DNA of 64,000 bases. Origin: Ectocarpus siliculosus. Lineage: Eukaryota > Sar > Phaeophyceae > Ectocarpales > Ectocarpaceae. Below the pieces are notes generated by a model that saw nothing but the letters and a program-made list of their open reading frames with translations, made no database searches and was not told the origin of the DNA. Shown piece by piece: positions 1-10,876 of the stretch. The stretch covers positions 1-64,000 of the forward strand of contig FN648456.1 in the NCBI GenBank assembly GCA_000310025.1. The letters are read 5' to 3'. Position 1 is the stretch's first letter. Every line of letters begins with the position of its first letter. The position numbers and the translations under genes were made by a program.

Positions 1-1050
1 CAAGGTGCATCTCTTTCTTTTCTTTCTTTCCGGTACACATGCCTACCTATCTATCAATTATCTCTTACCTACGGTGCCCCCTTTGATCTTTCTAACCGTT
101 CTGCCAAAACCACACGTGTTCGCGCCTATAGGAATTGAAAAAAAAGTACAGACAGGAAATCACGCCGCCGGTTTCAGCGGGGTTAATTTTGTTTCATCCC
201 CTCCCCATATTGGACATGGCTGAGCCCAGTTCTTTCACCACCTCGTGCTCCTTACACAGACCTTGTCGTTTCACAAAAACAGGCGGGCGCTTCAAGCAAG
301 TCATACCCTCCATCGGAAAGCTGGTTTTACCCTTTGATTTTGCTTTGAGCCGGAGAAATGTCTAGCGATCTGAGTTGAAGCTGCCTTCCTGCTGCTGCAC
401 GCAACCTTTTCAGCTCTGAGAAGCAACTTTCATCCAAGTTGGTTACCCGCTTCAGAGTCCCAATTCGGCCAAAACTCCGCACCATAGCAGAGATAAAAGA
501 CCATAGAATGAATGTATGATGTGCACTAAATGGGATCTGCACCACAGCGATGGCAGTGGGCCTGCAAAAGTCGGCCTAAATTCAAGTCTAAACTCCAGTA
601 GTCAGCAGAGAGCCCCCCAGAACGATCATGAGCCTACCTCCAAAAATATAGGGTAATCCAAGCCATGGAAGCACGCACCGCACCTAGATGCCTTTTGGTT
701 ACCCACGTAGGGTGGACCAAATCTCACGAAAATTGGTGTGTGTGTGTCTTTACATGTGGGCAATCCATAGATGACGTGCACTAATTGGGATCAGCACTAC
801 AGCGCGAGTTGTGGCAGAATAACCAAAAACACTGCGCGGAGAGACTGCTTCCCGATGTGATTCCAGGATTTGTAATGTCTGCATAAAAAAAAATATATGG
901 AATTTTTTCCATAGGCGCGAACACCTGTGAAACACCAGGTTGTACAACACAACCTTTCCACGTGTGTGTATGTATGTATGCGGTATGCAGTAGCGTGCAA
1001 GTGCAACCAGGCGGTCGCACGGATTTGAATTTGACTACAAATAAATAAGG
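1..1050. other. Intergenic, nothing recognised
   Basis: Short open frames occur on both strands, but none resembles a known protein and none shows convincing splice structure. The stretch ends at the TA dinucleotide that flanks the first pogo-like transposon. Confidence 0.5.
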
Positions 1051-1052
1051 TA

Positions 1053-1257
1053 CAGTAGAGGTCCCTGTTTAAGGCCGCCCTGTGACAGACGAAATAACCG
1101 GCCTTAAATAGGGCACCCGGCCTTATTGGGAACGGGTCTTGTTTAAGGCCGGTACCGGCCTTATAGAGGATTGAGTTTTCCTCAATAAGGCCGATACCGG
1201 CCTTATTGAGGAATATTGATGCTGCACTCAAGCCTTTCGGGACGGTGGCGGGCCCCA
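1053..1257 (+). repeat. P1 left terminal and subterminal inverted repeat
   Basis: Starts CAGTAGAGGTCCC and continues with several copies of the GGCCTTA/TAAGGCC motif in both orientations. It pairs with 3427-3597 at the other end. Only the outermost 26 or so bases are an exact inverted match; the rest is a family of diverged motif copies. Confidence 0.8.
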
Positions 1258-1771
1258 ACTTGTCTGAAGGCTCGCAGGAAGCACGCTATACATGAAAGAT
1301 AAATATTGCCGCACAAGTCGTGACAAAAAATGATGTTGCATATTTCCAAATATGTATTACTTGCTGCCGCAGCTGACGTCAACAGAAAATATGTAGAAGT
1401 ATATTAGAAGTATTTCACTTGGTACGTGCGAAGTACATACATATCTCATCGAGTGACACCCTCGTGAAGGTCGACAATAATACTGCCAATCCTGATCAGA
1501 ATGAGAGGACGCCCACAGCAAAAAAAAGTCCGACGATCTGCACAACACAACAACCATGGAAAAATGCACATGTTGCACCGACTGACCAACTGGTGCTTAC
1601 CCGTCGAACACAAAGTCGACACAAAAATCGAACAGCCCGACCTCTCCACCCCCAGATACACTAACAACGGCACACGAAAGTTGAAAATACAAGGATGAAA
1701 CTGGACATGACACCGGACGCGTGAGAACCACACTCAATCAACTGATGCCTCCCCCCTTGCGCCTATCGAGT

Positions 1772-3305
1772 CTACAAAAATTGCCTCATGTCTGTCTGCC
1801 TCGTTGCCTTCGAACCATGCGCTGCGATCATTGCCATTTTGGCCTTCTGAATGTGGAAAGCGGCGTCATGGTTGCCGCTCCCCTCCGCTGCCGCCTCCAG
1901 AGCCCCGAAGTGCGACGAAAGTGCCTCGAACGCGGCAAGATACGTCCTCCTGGCTATGAGCTTCCACTGGATGCCGGTCTCGTCGACGTTGAAAATGTTC
2001 CTCGCCGGGTACTTCTCGCAAGCAGCGCGGACCTCCTCCATGCCCTCTTTGATGCGGTCGTGGTCGACGCTGCCGGCCGTCCCATGAAGTTTGTGGCTGT
2101 GGAGGTCGTTGCGCTTCACGAAGTTCTTGCTCCACTTGTCGCCAGCCTTGAAGTCCTCGAGCCTCTTCCTCACGGAGTCAGTCGTTTTTTCCGAGCCCAA
2201 CAGGGTGGCCTTGGCAGAGCGGCCGAACGATCGGATAACGTTGCCGGTGACGGTGTACTTCGCCATCCGCGCCTTGTTGACGAGGTCCAAAACTAAAGAA
2301 TCCAACTGTACAAAGTCAGCAGCAAGCACCACAGGGTTCAAATCGGTGTGCGCGGGTTAGAACGGTACTGCTTTCACGGATGAATAATATCACAAAGTTA
2401 CGCACCAGCACGAAAGTTCACGCCACCCTAGCCAAAATGCACATGCAGATAAAATGAGCAGTGGAAAAAAATGTGTATAAATTTAAATATGTTTGTGCCT
2501 TTTTTTGTCGTGTGTGGGTGGTGCATCAGATGAAAAATGTTCGTGGTGCTTCCAATGCAGTTGACCGCGCAAAGCATAATCTCAGTGCATAATCCAGACT
2601 GCTTTGGGGGGGGTCGCTATTTGCACACATGAAGCACTGCGATTTTTTCTTGAAAGTGCGATATCAACCGAGTGTGGTACAAACGGCAGGCTGACAAAAA
2701 AAAAAAATCAACACCGAGTGGTACAATTCAGGCTGCAAAAAAAAAATCAATACATACTCTAGCATACCTCGGGAAAATCCCCCGCCCGAAGGTTCTTCCT
2801 TGAGGTGGCGCTGCTGCGAGTTTTGGCGGCCTGATTCTCTATCTTCGCCCGCTCGGCCTTGACGTTACGCACCGTGCGCTCCCCGCAGTTGAACTGCTCT
2901 GCGATCGACTTCTGCGTCCGCGTGCCCTTGTCCAGCAGACGTAGGATCTCCATCTTGGTGCCGATGTCCATCCGCGTCCGTCCGCGAACCAGTCATGTCC
3001 GGGTGGTTGGCTGGTTTCGTTTTTTTTGGTCTTGCCGTGTCTCCGCTCTCCGTGGCTGACCCTTTGCGCTTGCCCTTGCCAGCTGTGGAGCCCTTGCCAG
3101 CTGTGGAGGCATCACTAGCCTTTTGCTTTTGCTTGGAGGCAATGCACGCATAGCAGATGCGGGCGGTTTCGAACTCCGCATCTTGGTCTTGTTCCCCACA
3201 CAGTCCGTGCAGTCTGCCGCCACACCCTCCGTGACATTGGTGGCCGTCAGGGGCTTCTGGCGTACGGTCTGGCAGTTGGCACAGTTCACCAGCCGCACAA
3301 GGCAT
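1772..3305 (-). pseudogene. P1 pogo-like transposase, frameshifted and DDE-deleted
   Basis: Minus-strand transposase gene of P1. Exon 1 (3305 to about 2767) encodes an N-terminal Cys/His cluster (GCGGRLHGLCG, then CYAC), a basic linker, and a psq-type helix-turn-helix (MEILRLLDKG ... CGERTVRNVKAE). A 1-base frameshift near 2975-2995 separates the two. A GT-AG intron (about 2306-2766) follows DFPE, at the same place as in the P2 gene. Exon 2 (2305-1772) has a CENP-B-like DNA-binding region (KWSKNFVKRN) and the start of the DDE domain with the first Asp (NVDETGIQW). It then jumps from RRTYL to a C-terminal tail (SSHFGALEAAAEGSGN). The second and third catalytic acids are missing, so it cannot be an active transposase. 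Confidence 0.8.
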
Positions 3306-3426
3306 GTGTGCCCCTACTGGTTGGGTCGGTAGGGGTATGCGCTAGGTATTGCTGTTGTGTAGATCTCTGGAGTGGTTGTGTTGCGGCTTGAATAATGCTG
3401 GCGAAGAACTGGGTGCGTCACACCAA

Positions 3427-3597
3427 AACCGGCCTTATATAGGGTGCGCGGATGCCCTAATAGGCCTTAAATAGGGACTAACCCTGTTTAAGGCCTATGC
3501 GGCCTTAAAAAGGAAGGAAAGTGTGACAGACGATTTCACCGGCCTTAAAAAGGGCCACCGGCCTTAAATTTGCGGCCTTAAACAGGGACCTCTACTG
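3427..3597 (-). repeat. P1 right terminal and subterminal inverted repeat
   Basis: Ends in GGGACCTCTACTG followed by TA. It holds at least six GGCCTTA motif copies and is the inverted partner of 1053-1257. Confidence 0.8.
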
Positions 3598-3675
3598 TAT
3601 GGCATACATGTACTTCCATGATGTGAGGACCGGGCAACAGCGGCAGGCCTTCATCAATAGAGTGGCAGCTAGACA

Positions 3676-3846
3676 CAGTGGGGGGCCCTCTATAGTGCCG
3701 GTTGAATAGTGCCAACTGCCGGTATAGTGCCGGTAAAATCTCTCCACACAGAAAGCGCCCTCAATAGTGCCAAACGGCACTATTGAGGGCGGGCCTGGTA
3801 TAGTGCCGGTTGGGCACCACGTCAGCCCGCAATAGTGCCGGTTCAC
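3676..3846 (+). repeat. P2 left terminal and subterminal repeat
   Basis: Starts CAGTGGGGGGCCC. It contains about six copies of the AATAGTGCCGGT-type motif in both orientations and is the inverted counterpart of 6168-6326. Confidence 0.8.
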
Positions 3847-3931
3847 ACACGCACGCACACACACCACCACACTCCCAAAATACAGACACCGTGCTGCTGC
3901 AGTCCAACACAGCTCTACGCAGAGGCGCACC

Positions 3932-5787
3932 ATGCCGTGTGCGGAAGGTGAACTGTGCCTTCAACAGAACAGAACGCCGAAGGCCCCTGATGGCCACGTC
4001 TGCAAGGGAGGATGTGGCGGGCGGCTCCATGGCACTTGCGGCAGCGTGGAGGGTGACTTCGAAACATCCCGCATCTGCAGTTCTTGCGTCGCTGCTAAGA
4101 CTGGCAAGCGCAAAGCGACCGCAGCTGGGGTTGATGCTGGGGCGGGACCATCTAAACGTCCGACAGAGAAAGGGGGGGGGAAGAAGGCTTCTCGCGCGCG
4201 GCTGAGCAACGCTGACAAGGTTGAGGTCCTCAAGCTGCTGGATGCCAAGATTTCTCATGAGCAGTTAGCAGATCGCTTTAAGTGCTCGGAACGGCTGGTC
4301 CGCAAGGTGAAAGCTGAACGGAAGGAAGTGGAGGCTAAGGCAGCTGCAGGCGACGGAAGCCAGAAAACCGCACGCAGAGGAGACTTTCCGGAGGTAGGTA
4401 GAGTACACGACATCCCTGGCAATTTCCTCTCGAACGTTGTTTTTCCCTGCCATTTTTCAAAAATGCCCTCATGTCGCCGATTTCTACTGCTGTATGTACC
4501 TTTTTTTTTTTGCCCTTCCTTGTTTCTTTGCCTTTCCCTTTTCGTCTTTTCGATGTATCATATGGTGGGTTTTTTTTTCATGTCACCTCCTTTTTTTCTT
4601 TCTGTTTGCCTTTTTTTGTTATGTCTTTGGCCTTTGAGGTCCTCGATGTCCACACTCATAGACCTTCCGATTATTTGTCCTTGAAATTGAAAGAGCACTG
4701 TTGTGTACATATTCGCACCCGCTTTTTTTTCAAAACAAACAAGCAGATGTAAGCAGATGTAAGCAGATGTAGCCTGTACGAGCGTCTCCTCGCAACTTTC
4801 CCTTTCCCCTCCCGCAATTTTTTCTTTCCGGGTGTAGTGGCACTTAAAAAACATCAGCTTTGTTTACGGTGTACCGCGGCGTCGTCCCTCGTATCTGCGC
4901 CGCGCAGTGTAGATGCTTACGTTTGAAACTAATCGTTGGTCGCTTGAACCTCTGCATTGTATACTCTTTTTCGCCGGCAGGTGGATGAGATAGTTATTGA
5001 TCTGCTCGATAAAGCCCGGAAGGCCAAGATGCCCGTCACACGGGACGTACTTCGAAGCTTCGGCCGTTCCACGGTGGCAACCCTGCTCGCTGAGCCCGCT
5101 ACTTCTGCAGCAGTGAGGGCGAGGGTCGAGGACTTCAAGGCCGGTGAAAAGTGGGCCAAGAACTTCGTGAAGCGCAACAAGGTGCTGAGTGCGAGACTTC
5201 ATGGCGAGGCTGGTAGTGTCGACCCAGCGGCCATCGAGAAGGGCATGGAGGAAGTCAGGAGCCTTTGCGCGAAGTACCCAGCTAGGTTCATCTTCAACGT
5301 GGACGAGACAGGCATCCAGTGGAAGCTTATGCCCAGGCGCACGTATCTTTCCTCCTCGGAGGACCGCAAGAAGGCGCGGGGCTCCAAGAGCATGTACTTC
5401 AAGGATCGGATGTCTGCCATCATGTGCAGCAACGCCGACGGCACTGCAAAGGTGGACATGGCCATCATCGGGAGGTGGAAGGTTTTTCGACAGGATGCAG
5501 CGGACGAAATGACGGCACAGCTAGCGGGAACGCGCCTATCTACCTGCCGCGAGGAGGAATCCGAAGATGAGGCGGACAGTGATCATGAGGACACGGGGGG
5601 CGGCCGCCGCGCCCCACCGGCTTACGGTGAACTGTCTTCTCACTTCGGCGTCCTGGAGGTGGCCGCGCGGGAGAGTGGAAACGGGGACGCTGCGTTCCAC
5701 CTATCGAAAGCGAAGATGGCGATGATCGCGGCGCATGCCGCTAAGGGCGTGCGCCAGACAGACATGAGAAAGTTTGTTGATGAATGA
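3932..5787 (+). CDS. P2 pogo-like transposase-derived protein, intact but without the DDE core
   Basis: Two exons, 3932-4393 and 4981-5787, with a clean GT-AG intron after DFPE; they join in phase into about 422 codons. In order: an N-terminal Cys/His cluster (residues about 1-60; GCGGRLHGTCG, CSSC), a basic linker, a psq-type helix-turn-helix (VEVLKLLDAK ... CSERLVRKVKAE), a CENP-B-like DNA-binding region (KWAKNFVKRN), then the start of the DDE domain (NVDETGIQWK, CSNADGTAKVDMAIIG). After GRWK the catalytic core, including the second and third acids, is absent. An acidic linker and the same C-terminal tail as in P1 follow. DNA binding should survive while cleavage should not. It may act as a repressor or be a passive deletion derivative (inference). 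The ATG has a favourable context (CACCATGC). Confidence 0.8.
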
Positions 5788-6167
5788 GGGGGGGACAGCT
5801 ATTATACCGCAGTTTTTTTCTTTTTGTTTTGTTTTATTTTTGTCCGCTTCGTTGCTGGCGCGTTTATTGGTTTTGTTGGCGTGTCTCATCACGCAACATC
5901 GTAGGGAGGCAGCGAGGAACGTGATATTTTTTCAAGTATACTAAGTTGCACGGACGGGAGCTGTACACGGGGTTTGGCTCCGAAGGTGAATTCTGCGCGT
6001 GCATGCGGGAATGGTTTCGCGGCAAACTCACCTATCAGAGTGGAACCCACATTTGTCTCAGAAAAGGCTGCCCCTGCCGCCCACAAAGTATATTCACCAC
6101 ACTCGATCCACATGCTACTCTGTTGGCCTCGCAAATGGTAAGCGATACACCATGAACTCAAACAGCA

Positions 6168-6326
6168 GTGCCTCAGTAGTGCCAGACCGGCACTACTGAG
6201 GGATATCGATCACCCGAATAGTGCCGTTTGGCACTATTGAGGCACTATTCCCAGTTGTGCCGGTGCCCGCTATAGTGCCGGTGAACGCCCTGCGCACGTA
6301 CCGGCACTATAGAGGGCCCCCCACTG
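6168..6326 (-). repeat. P2 right terminal and subterminal repeat
   Basis: Inverted partner of 3676-3846. It contains copies of CCGGCACTAT and TAGTGCC in both orientations and closes in GGGCCCCCCACTG followed by TA. Confidence 0.8.
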
Positions 6327-6328
6327 TA

Positions 6329-7690
6329 CGTGAAACACCAAATAGCCATGGTTGGTTGTTGTGGACACCAGCGTGCCTGTGTGCAGTGCAGGAGGGGTTT
6401 CGTCGTGAAGAAAATGCGTGGACAACAATAGTTGGGCAATGGCGTGTAGCAGCTCTAACAACTACCATGTCGATAGCTGCACAAACATACAAGCACAGCA
6501 ACACGTAAACCTGCTGTGGACAAACATCAGCGTGTCTGTGTACCGGGGGTTTCGTCATGAAGAGCACCGTGAGGACACAGCGTGTGCAAGAGGGATCGGA
6601 GAGCGGCACAACGGTTTGCAATAGTTTGCAACATCCAACGAGACGTAACCAAATGTGAAACGTCTGACAGCAACATCGGCGTCTTATGTGCAACAACAGC
6701 TGTATGTAGTACCGTATCAGTGCAAAACGAACAAGACCGCAGTCATCAGAGAACAAGCTGCCTGTGTTCGGCGACCCGCAGTCAAACGAATTATTAGTTG
6801 TGTTGATTGCGCGACCTTCATGGGAGAACGTCAACACACAACGAACGGTGCGCGCACCGAATTGTATATAACGAGAGTGTAGCTGAAGCAATAACCACAC
6901 AACAAGAAGGAGGCACTCCTTCGTGGTGCGACCCCAGGCCGCCTCATCAGTGTGTATGGCAGACATACGTGTGTGAGACCAAGCAGCCATGTCCGCCCCA
7001 GAGTTGTGGACAAACCGAACACCGAGCAGGTGTTCCACGGGCAACATTCGTGCGTGTGTCAACAGTGCTGCATCGATCGCAACGGAACCATACAGCAGTG
7101 CCATCCGACACACGACGCGCGCGCATGTCTCCGCGCGGACAGACAGCCTAGCACGGGCATGACACGTCAACTTGGAGTACGACGTCATACCCCGAAGAAA
7201 ACTCGCACGCGAACCAACGGGTGCAGATGTCAGCACGAAACATTCGTGTGTGTGCATTTTTTTTTTTTTTGAGAACTAACTAGCAAATCCATAACGTAGG
7301 TATGTTCTTCCGCAGAAATCAATGATGCTTGTCCGCACATAAGACCACCATGGTTGCAGTGTCCACGTCAAGAATACCGCCAAACACCATCCTGCACGCG
7401 GCACAGGGACGGACACCGATATGGCGGTGCAGACAAAACGGTTAGACTATAGTGTGGCGAGACCTACCAGCGTAGTCTATATATTTCGAAGGGCGTGGAG
7501 GAGGAAAACTCGCACCACAAAGATTGGCACACAACTTGTACATGAGTGTGTGTGTATTTGTTTTTTTTCTTTTTTTCATTCCATTGGCACGAAGCGGGCA
7601 TCGCACCTCTGGTTTGTCGTGTGCCCAGTGAGCAGCGCTGTTGGAAGAAGCGGCACCCAGATGTGGGCACTCCCCCCAAACGCAAAAGCA
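6329..7690. other. Degenerate non-coding stretch
   Basis: A 316-codon open frame spans the minus strand (7257-6307) but runs into the P2 terminal repeat, has no recognisable motif, and consists of short repeated phrases (GTGGACA, GCAGTGC, ACACACG variants). Two diverged copies of a roughly 65-bp segment (GTGGACACCAGCGTG-like and GTGGACAAACATCAGCG-like) are visible at about 6360 and 6518. I see no gene. Confidence 0.45.
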
Positions 7691-8070
7691 CGTCCTCTAA
7701 CAACGAGCCCTGATCGCTCAACTCATGCGGTTGTGGTCAAAGGACCCCCCCAAGGTCCAACGTAGCCCCCCCCCGTGCCCGGCACCAGCGCGGTGTAGCA
7801 CGGCGAAGCATAGGCCGCGATGGTCGCGTCCACGAACGTGGCCGTCTAGCGGTCAGGTTGACGAAGGAGTGGAGGTAAAAGCGGGCCTACCGGTGAGCGC
7901 GCAGTCGCTGTGGGGCCGAGAGAGCCACCGCCAAGCAGTCGCCGAAGCCGCCGCGGCGGAACGCCGCGTGTTGCGAGGCGGCCTGTTACTCTCTCAAGTA
8001 TTTCCTGTCTCCTCGATAGCTCCGGCGTGTTTCGGGAGAGAGAAAGAAAGGGGACTGAACGAGGTAGAGT
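7690..8070 (-). pseudogene. Inverted fragment of the tyrosine-recombinase gene (N-terminal part)
   Basis: The reverse complement resembles 24520-24870, the 5' part of the YR gene. Shared pieces include CGCCTCGCAACACGCGGCG, the stretch around CTATCGAGGAGA, and GCCGTGCTACAC. The copy is broken by indels and has no long frame. Only the 5' flank and N-terminal Ala-rich region are present; no recombinase domain follows. Confidence 0.6.
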
Positions 8071-8120
8071 CATCTCCCTTCTTCCCCTCGCTGCCTCGGC
8101 AAGGTTTTGCTTAGGCATGA

Positions 8121-9440
8121 CCCAAAGCGAGGGGGGGGGTCTTTCTAGCGAGCAGGGCTAGACTCACCCTCAAGGGACCGATACCTTCTTGCTACAAGGC
8201 GCACCCTCCGCGAGGCGTGCGTAGTGGTGGAGTTGGGTCGGCACTGGTGCGTCAGGTACAAAGGTGCAGATGCGCGGGCCTCGAGGCCGTCGGTGCAGGC
8301 AGCAATGCCCATCTCATCTTTGTGCGCGGAGGCAGACGCCACCAGAAAGGTGGACGGGCACTATGTACACGGCCCTATGTTTGCTAGAGGGAGCTGTACT
8401 GTCTCAGTAACCTGGTTTCGCCATCAAATGAGGAGTGGACAGGTGGTGACGAGCTGACTGGGCTGGTTGACCCTTCGGCGCGAGAATTTTCAGACCAAGA
8501 ACCCTAAGTGCAACGAGGGAGAAAGCGAGGAACCGACTGGGAAGGACAGCAACGAGAGCGTGTACGAAGCGGAGCGGGTCGAGTTTGGTCGTGCTAGGAC
8601 TGGCCACAGCGAAACCGGAGAAGCGGCACCGGAGCAGCGGCACCGGAGCAGCAGCGGAACCGGAGCAGCCGGACGGCATCGAACCGTGTCGCACGGACAA
8701 ACATCTCTTGTGTTGTCAATTATTCTACGTTTTTTTTTTCCTGAATATAGGTGTTAGGTATGTGTGATGACGTCACTGGTTTTGTAGAGAGACGCGGCAG
8801 AGATGGCGCGGATAACCCGGGTGCCTTAATTGTGTACCTGCATCGTGGAAGACCCCTTCAATGTGGAACGATTCCTAGTCAGTGTCGATGTTTACACTGC
8901 TGTGTCTAACACAGATGATCTGGATAGATTCGGGCGATTGTCAAGTGCAATGATGATGGCTTTGGTTGGTTGTTCTTCTTCGTTGTATGTCCACGGACCC
9001 ATTCTGACAGCACTTCAGACAGCAGCTGCATGCCCCGAGCTTGTTGTGCACCATACACCATGCATGGTGTTATTTTTGTGCAGACAGCACTTCAGACAGC
9101 AGTACGCTGTAGTCGACAAACATTCATTTTGGTCAAGTGCGGGACAAGGGGGGCGATGCCGCCTGCTGTAGTAGTCGAATTGTAGTGTGTGGGCGTGTAG
9201 GTCAGTTGTGAGCACGTAAACGTGCTGCAGGGATTGTAGGTGTATCTCCTTGGGCTTGTGTACCCTTTTCTTGCTAATAGTGTGCGTGTTCTTTAGATCT
9301 TCTGATGGCTTTAGCATTTTTGTGACCACGGGCCGAGTCTTTGCTAGATTTTGGGATTAGCAACTGACACGAGTTTAATGTGAAGAAAAACAAACAAAAA
9401 CAAACAAAAAATTTCCAACATAGTATTACATGCTTCATGG
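8121..9440. other. No gene recognised
   Basis: Open frames are short and overlap on both strands without family resemblance. Small GGAGCAGCGGCACC-type repeats occur near 8610-8660. Nothing further can be supported. Confidence 0.4.
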
Positions 9441-9441
9441 G

Positions 9442-9500
9442 ATATCTGACTCTTCCCGATTTCGTTCCGAAATCCGGATTCGTCTCAAATCCGAGATTAC
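9442..9500 (+). repeat. 59-bp inverted repeat, left copy (candidate terminal repeat)
   Basis: ATATCTGACTCTTCCCGATT ... CCGAGATTAC. It is matched in inverted orientation by 24419-24477, with three mismatches by eye. The pair brackets the left KDZ unit with its nested insertions, so it is a candidate for that unit's terminal inverted repeat. No flanking target duplication is obvious. Confidence 0.5.
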
Positions 9501-9504
9501 CGAG

Positions 9505-9928
9505 GCATCCTCAAAATATCGCGAGGCGCGCCCTGTAGGGCGATATCGGTCTGTTGGCTGGTGTCAATCAAACAGTAAGAATTGCTTTCTCCGAACCTTG
9601 CTCGATCGAGAAGACAAACAGAGCGATGAAGCGCGGTGAAGACGAGATACTACAGCAGTATATATATACTTGTAGCGCGCATGGTCGCAAATGGCCGCAA
9701 CCTTGTGGCGTACGCTACTGTACGTCAAAAAATGTCTACGAAACTGTGCGAGGGGAGGCATACTCAAGATGGCGGGACGTGCACCGTACTGGAGGTCGAC
9801 CCAGGTCTGTTGATTCTGCCTAACTAACAAGCTCACCATGAGATTTAAACATTATTCCAAAAAGAGCGATGACGATAGGAAGGAGGTGAACCAGTGAGGA
9901 AGACGAGAGAGAAACAGCGCGCATGGTC
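9505..9928 (+). repeat. Dispersed repeat, copy 1 (second copy at 60.7 kb)
   Basis: About 425 bp that recur in the same orientation at about 60677-61105 with scattered substitutions and small indels. The two copies part exactly where this one runs into CAATCATATACACTATCG. In the 60.7-kb copy the sequence instead continues GCACACGACCGCACAC. That dates the CCATGGGTAC-bearing end at 9930 as a later insertion into this repeat. Confidence 0.75.
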
Positions 9929-9956
9929 CAATCATATACACTATCGTTATTCGTGC

Positions 9957-10010
9957 CCATGGGTACCCATGGGTACCCATGGGTACCCATGGGTACCCAT
10001 GGGCACACAC
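9957..10010. repeat. Decamer array (CCATGGGTAC)n
   Basis: Tandem CCATGGGTAC, about five units. The unit is its own reverse complement up to a shift (alternating CCATGG and GGTACC palindromes), so both strands read alike. Three units give one 10-residue peptide repeat, which explains the open frames without implying coding. Confidence 0.85.
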
Positions 10011-10639
10011 GGCCACCAACGGCCCACGGAGGACCGTAATGGCCTTCACCTCCACGGGGATGGATCACAACGGGTACCAAGATTAAGCGTACTCTATAAC
10101 ATCGATTAGGCGGGGTCGACGAAGGCGCGGCCGCAGCGAGGTGGTACACCCAAGGTTCCGTGGGAGGCTCACAGCACAGCAGTTGGTGAGTCCAGCATTA
10201 TTCCAGCTCGGCGCAAGAATGTAAAGAAAGAAAGGATACAACTGAACTGGCTTGGTGTGGGCGTGGAGGAAAGCGCGTCAGTGTGGCCTCACCCAGATCC
10301 ACGGCGCTAGGCTCACCCAGGTCCACGGCGCGACGCTGAGGGCGTAGTCGCATCTCCCGTGTTTCGTACAGTGCACGCGCACGCCGAGGCCTTGGGCAGG
10401 TCTCTTCATCATACTGACTTGTTTCAGATTTAAACGGTACGGTGGGTTTAGTTGTTTTCAAAGCTCCAAGACATGTCGTCTTTCCTTCGTCAGGACGAAC
10501 AGGTCCCTTGGTGATCATCCCGAATTCCCGTCGGCACCCGTAGGGTGCTACACCACCGATACCAACGGATCGCTACCCACGGTTATCACCAACGGGTGCC
10601 TGTGGCTACCCACGGTGACGAAAATGGGCTAGCGTTAGG

Positions 10640-10870
10640 CATCAGTTTGGGTGCCCATGGGTCACCATGTGTGTGGCCATATGAGTCACCATGGGCACCC
10701 ATAGGCATTGCCCGTGGTAACCCATGGGTACCCATGGGCATTGTCTGTGGGAACCCATGGGCATTGTCTGTTGGAACCCATGGGTACCTATGGGCATTGT
10801 CTGTGGGAACCCATGGGTACCCATGGGTACCCATGGGTACCCATGGGCATTGCCCAAGGTGAACGTGGGT
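10640..10870. repeat. Degenerate decamer array, left copy
   Basis: Diverged CCATGGGTAC units mixed with GGCATTGTCTGTGGGAAC-type spacers. The longer counterpart is at 43640-44050 in the inverted copy, where more units are preserved. Confidence 0.8.
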
Positions 10871-10876
10871 ACCCAC

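Larger units (their letters stand above)
1053..3597 (-). mobile_element. Pogo/Tigger-like DNA transposon P1
   Basis: A 2.5-kb DNA transposon with a decayed transposase gene on the minus strand. The ends are inverted repeats beginning CAGTAGAGGTCCCTGTTTAA; the outermost 26 bases match, followed by looser repeats. TA stands on both sides (1051-1052 and 3598-3599), as expected from the TA target duplication of the Tc1/mariner/pogo superfamily. Both subterminal regions are full of short repeats related to CCGGCCTTAAATAGGG, including a perfect palindrome at about 1144-1163. These could be transposase-binding sites (inference). Confidence 0.85.
3676..6326 (+). mobile_element. Pogo/Tigger-like DNA transposon P2
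   Basis: A second pogo-like element, 78 bp from P1 and in the opposite orientation. The ends read CAGTGGGGGGCCCTCTATAG on the left and the inverse on the right, closing in CCACTG. The right flank is TA (6327-6328); the left flank is CA, so the left copy of a TA duplication is probably mutated. The subterminal regions carry many copies of a TATAGTGCCGGT motif, unrelated to the P1 motif. P1 and P2 are therefore distinct families that share a transposase type. Confidence 0.85.

Noticed and set aside
1721-2296. 191-codon plus-strand frame
   Set aside because: Antisense shadow of P1 transposase exon 2, where the minus strand shows family motifs.
6307-7257. 316-codon open frame on the minus strand
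   Set aside because: It overlaps the terminal repeat of transposon P2 and has no recognisable motif or repeat conservation.
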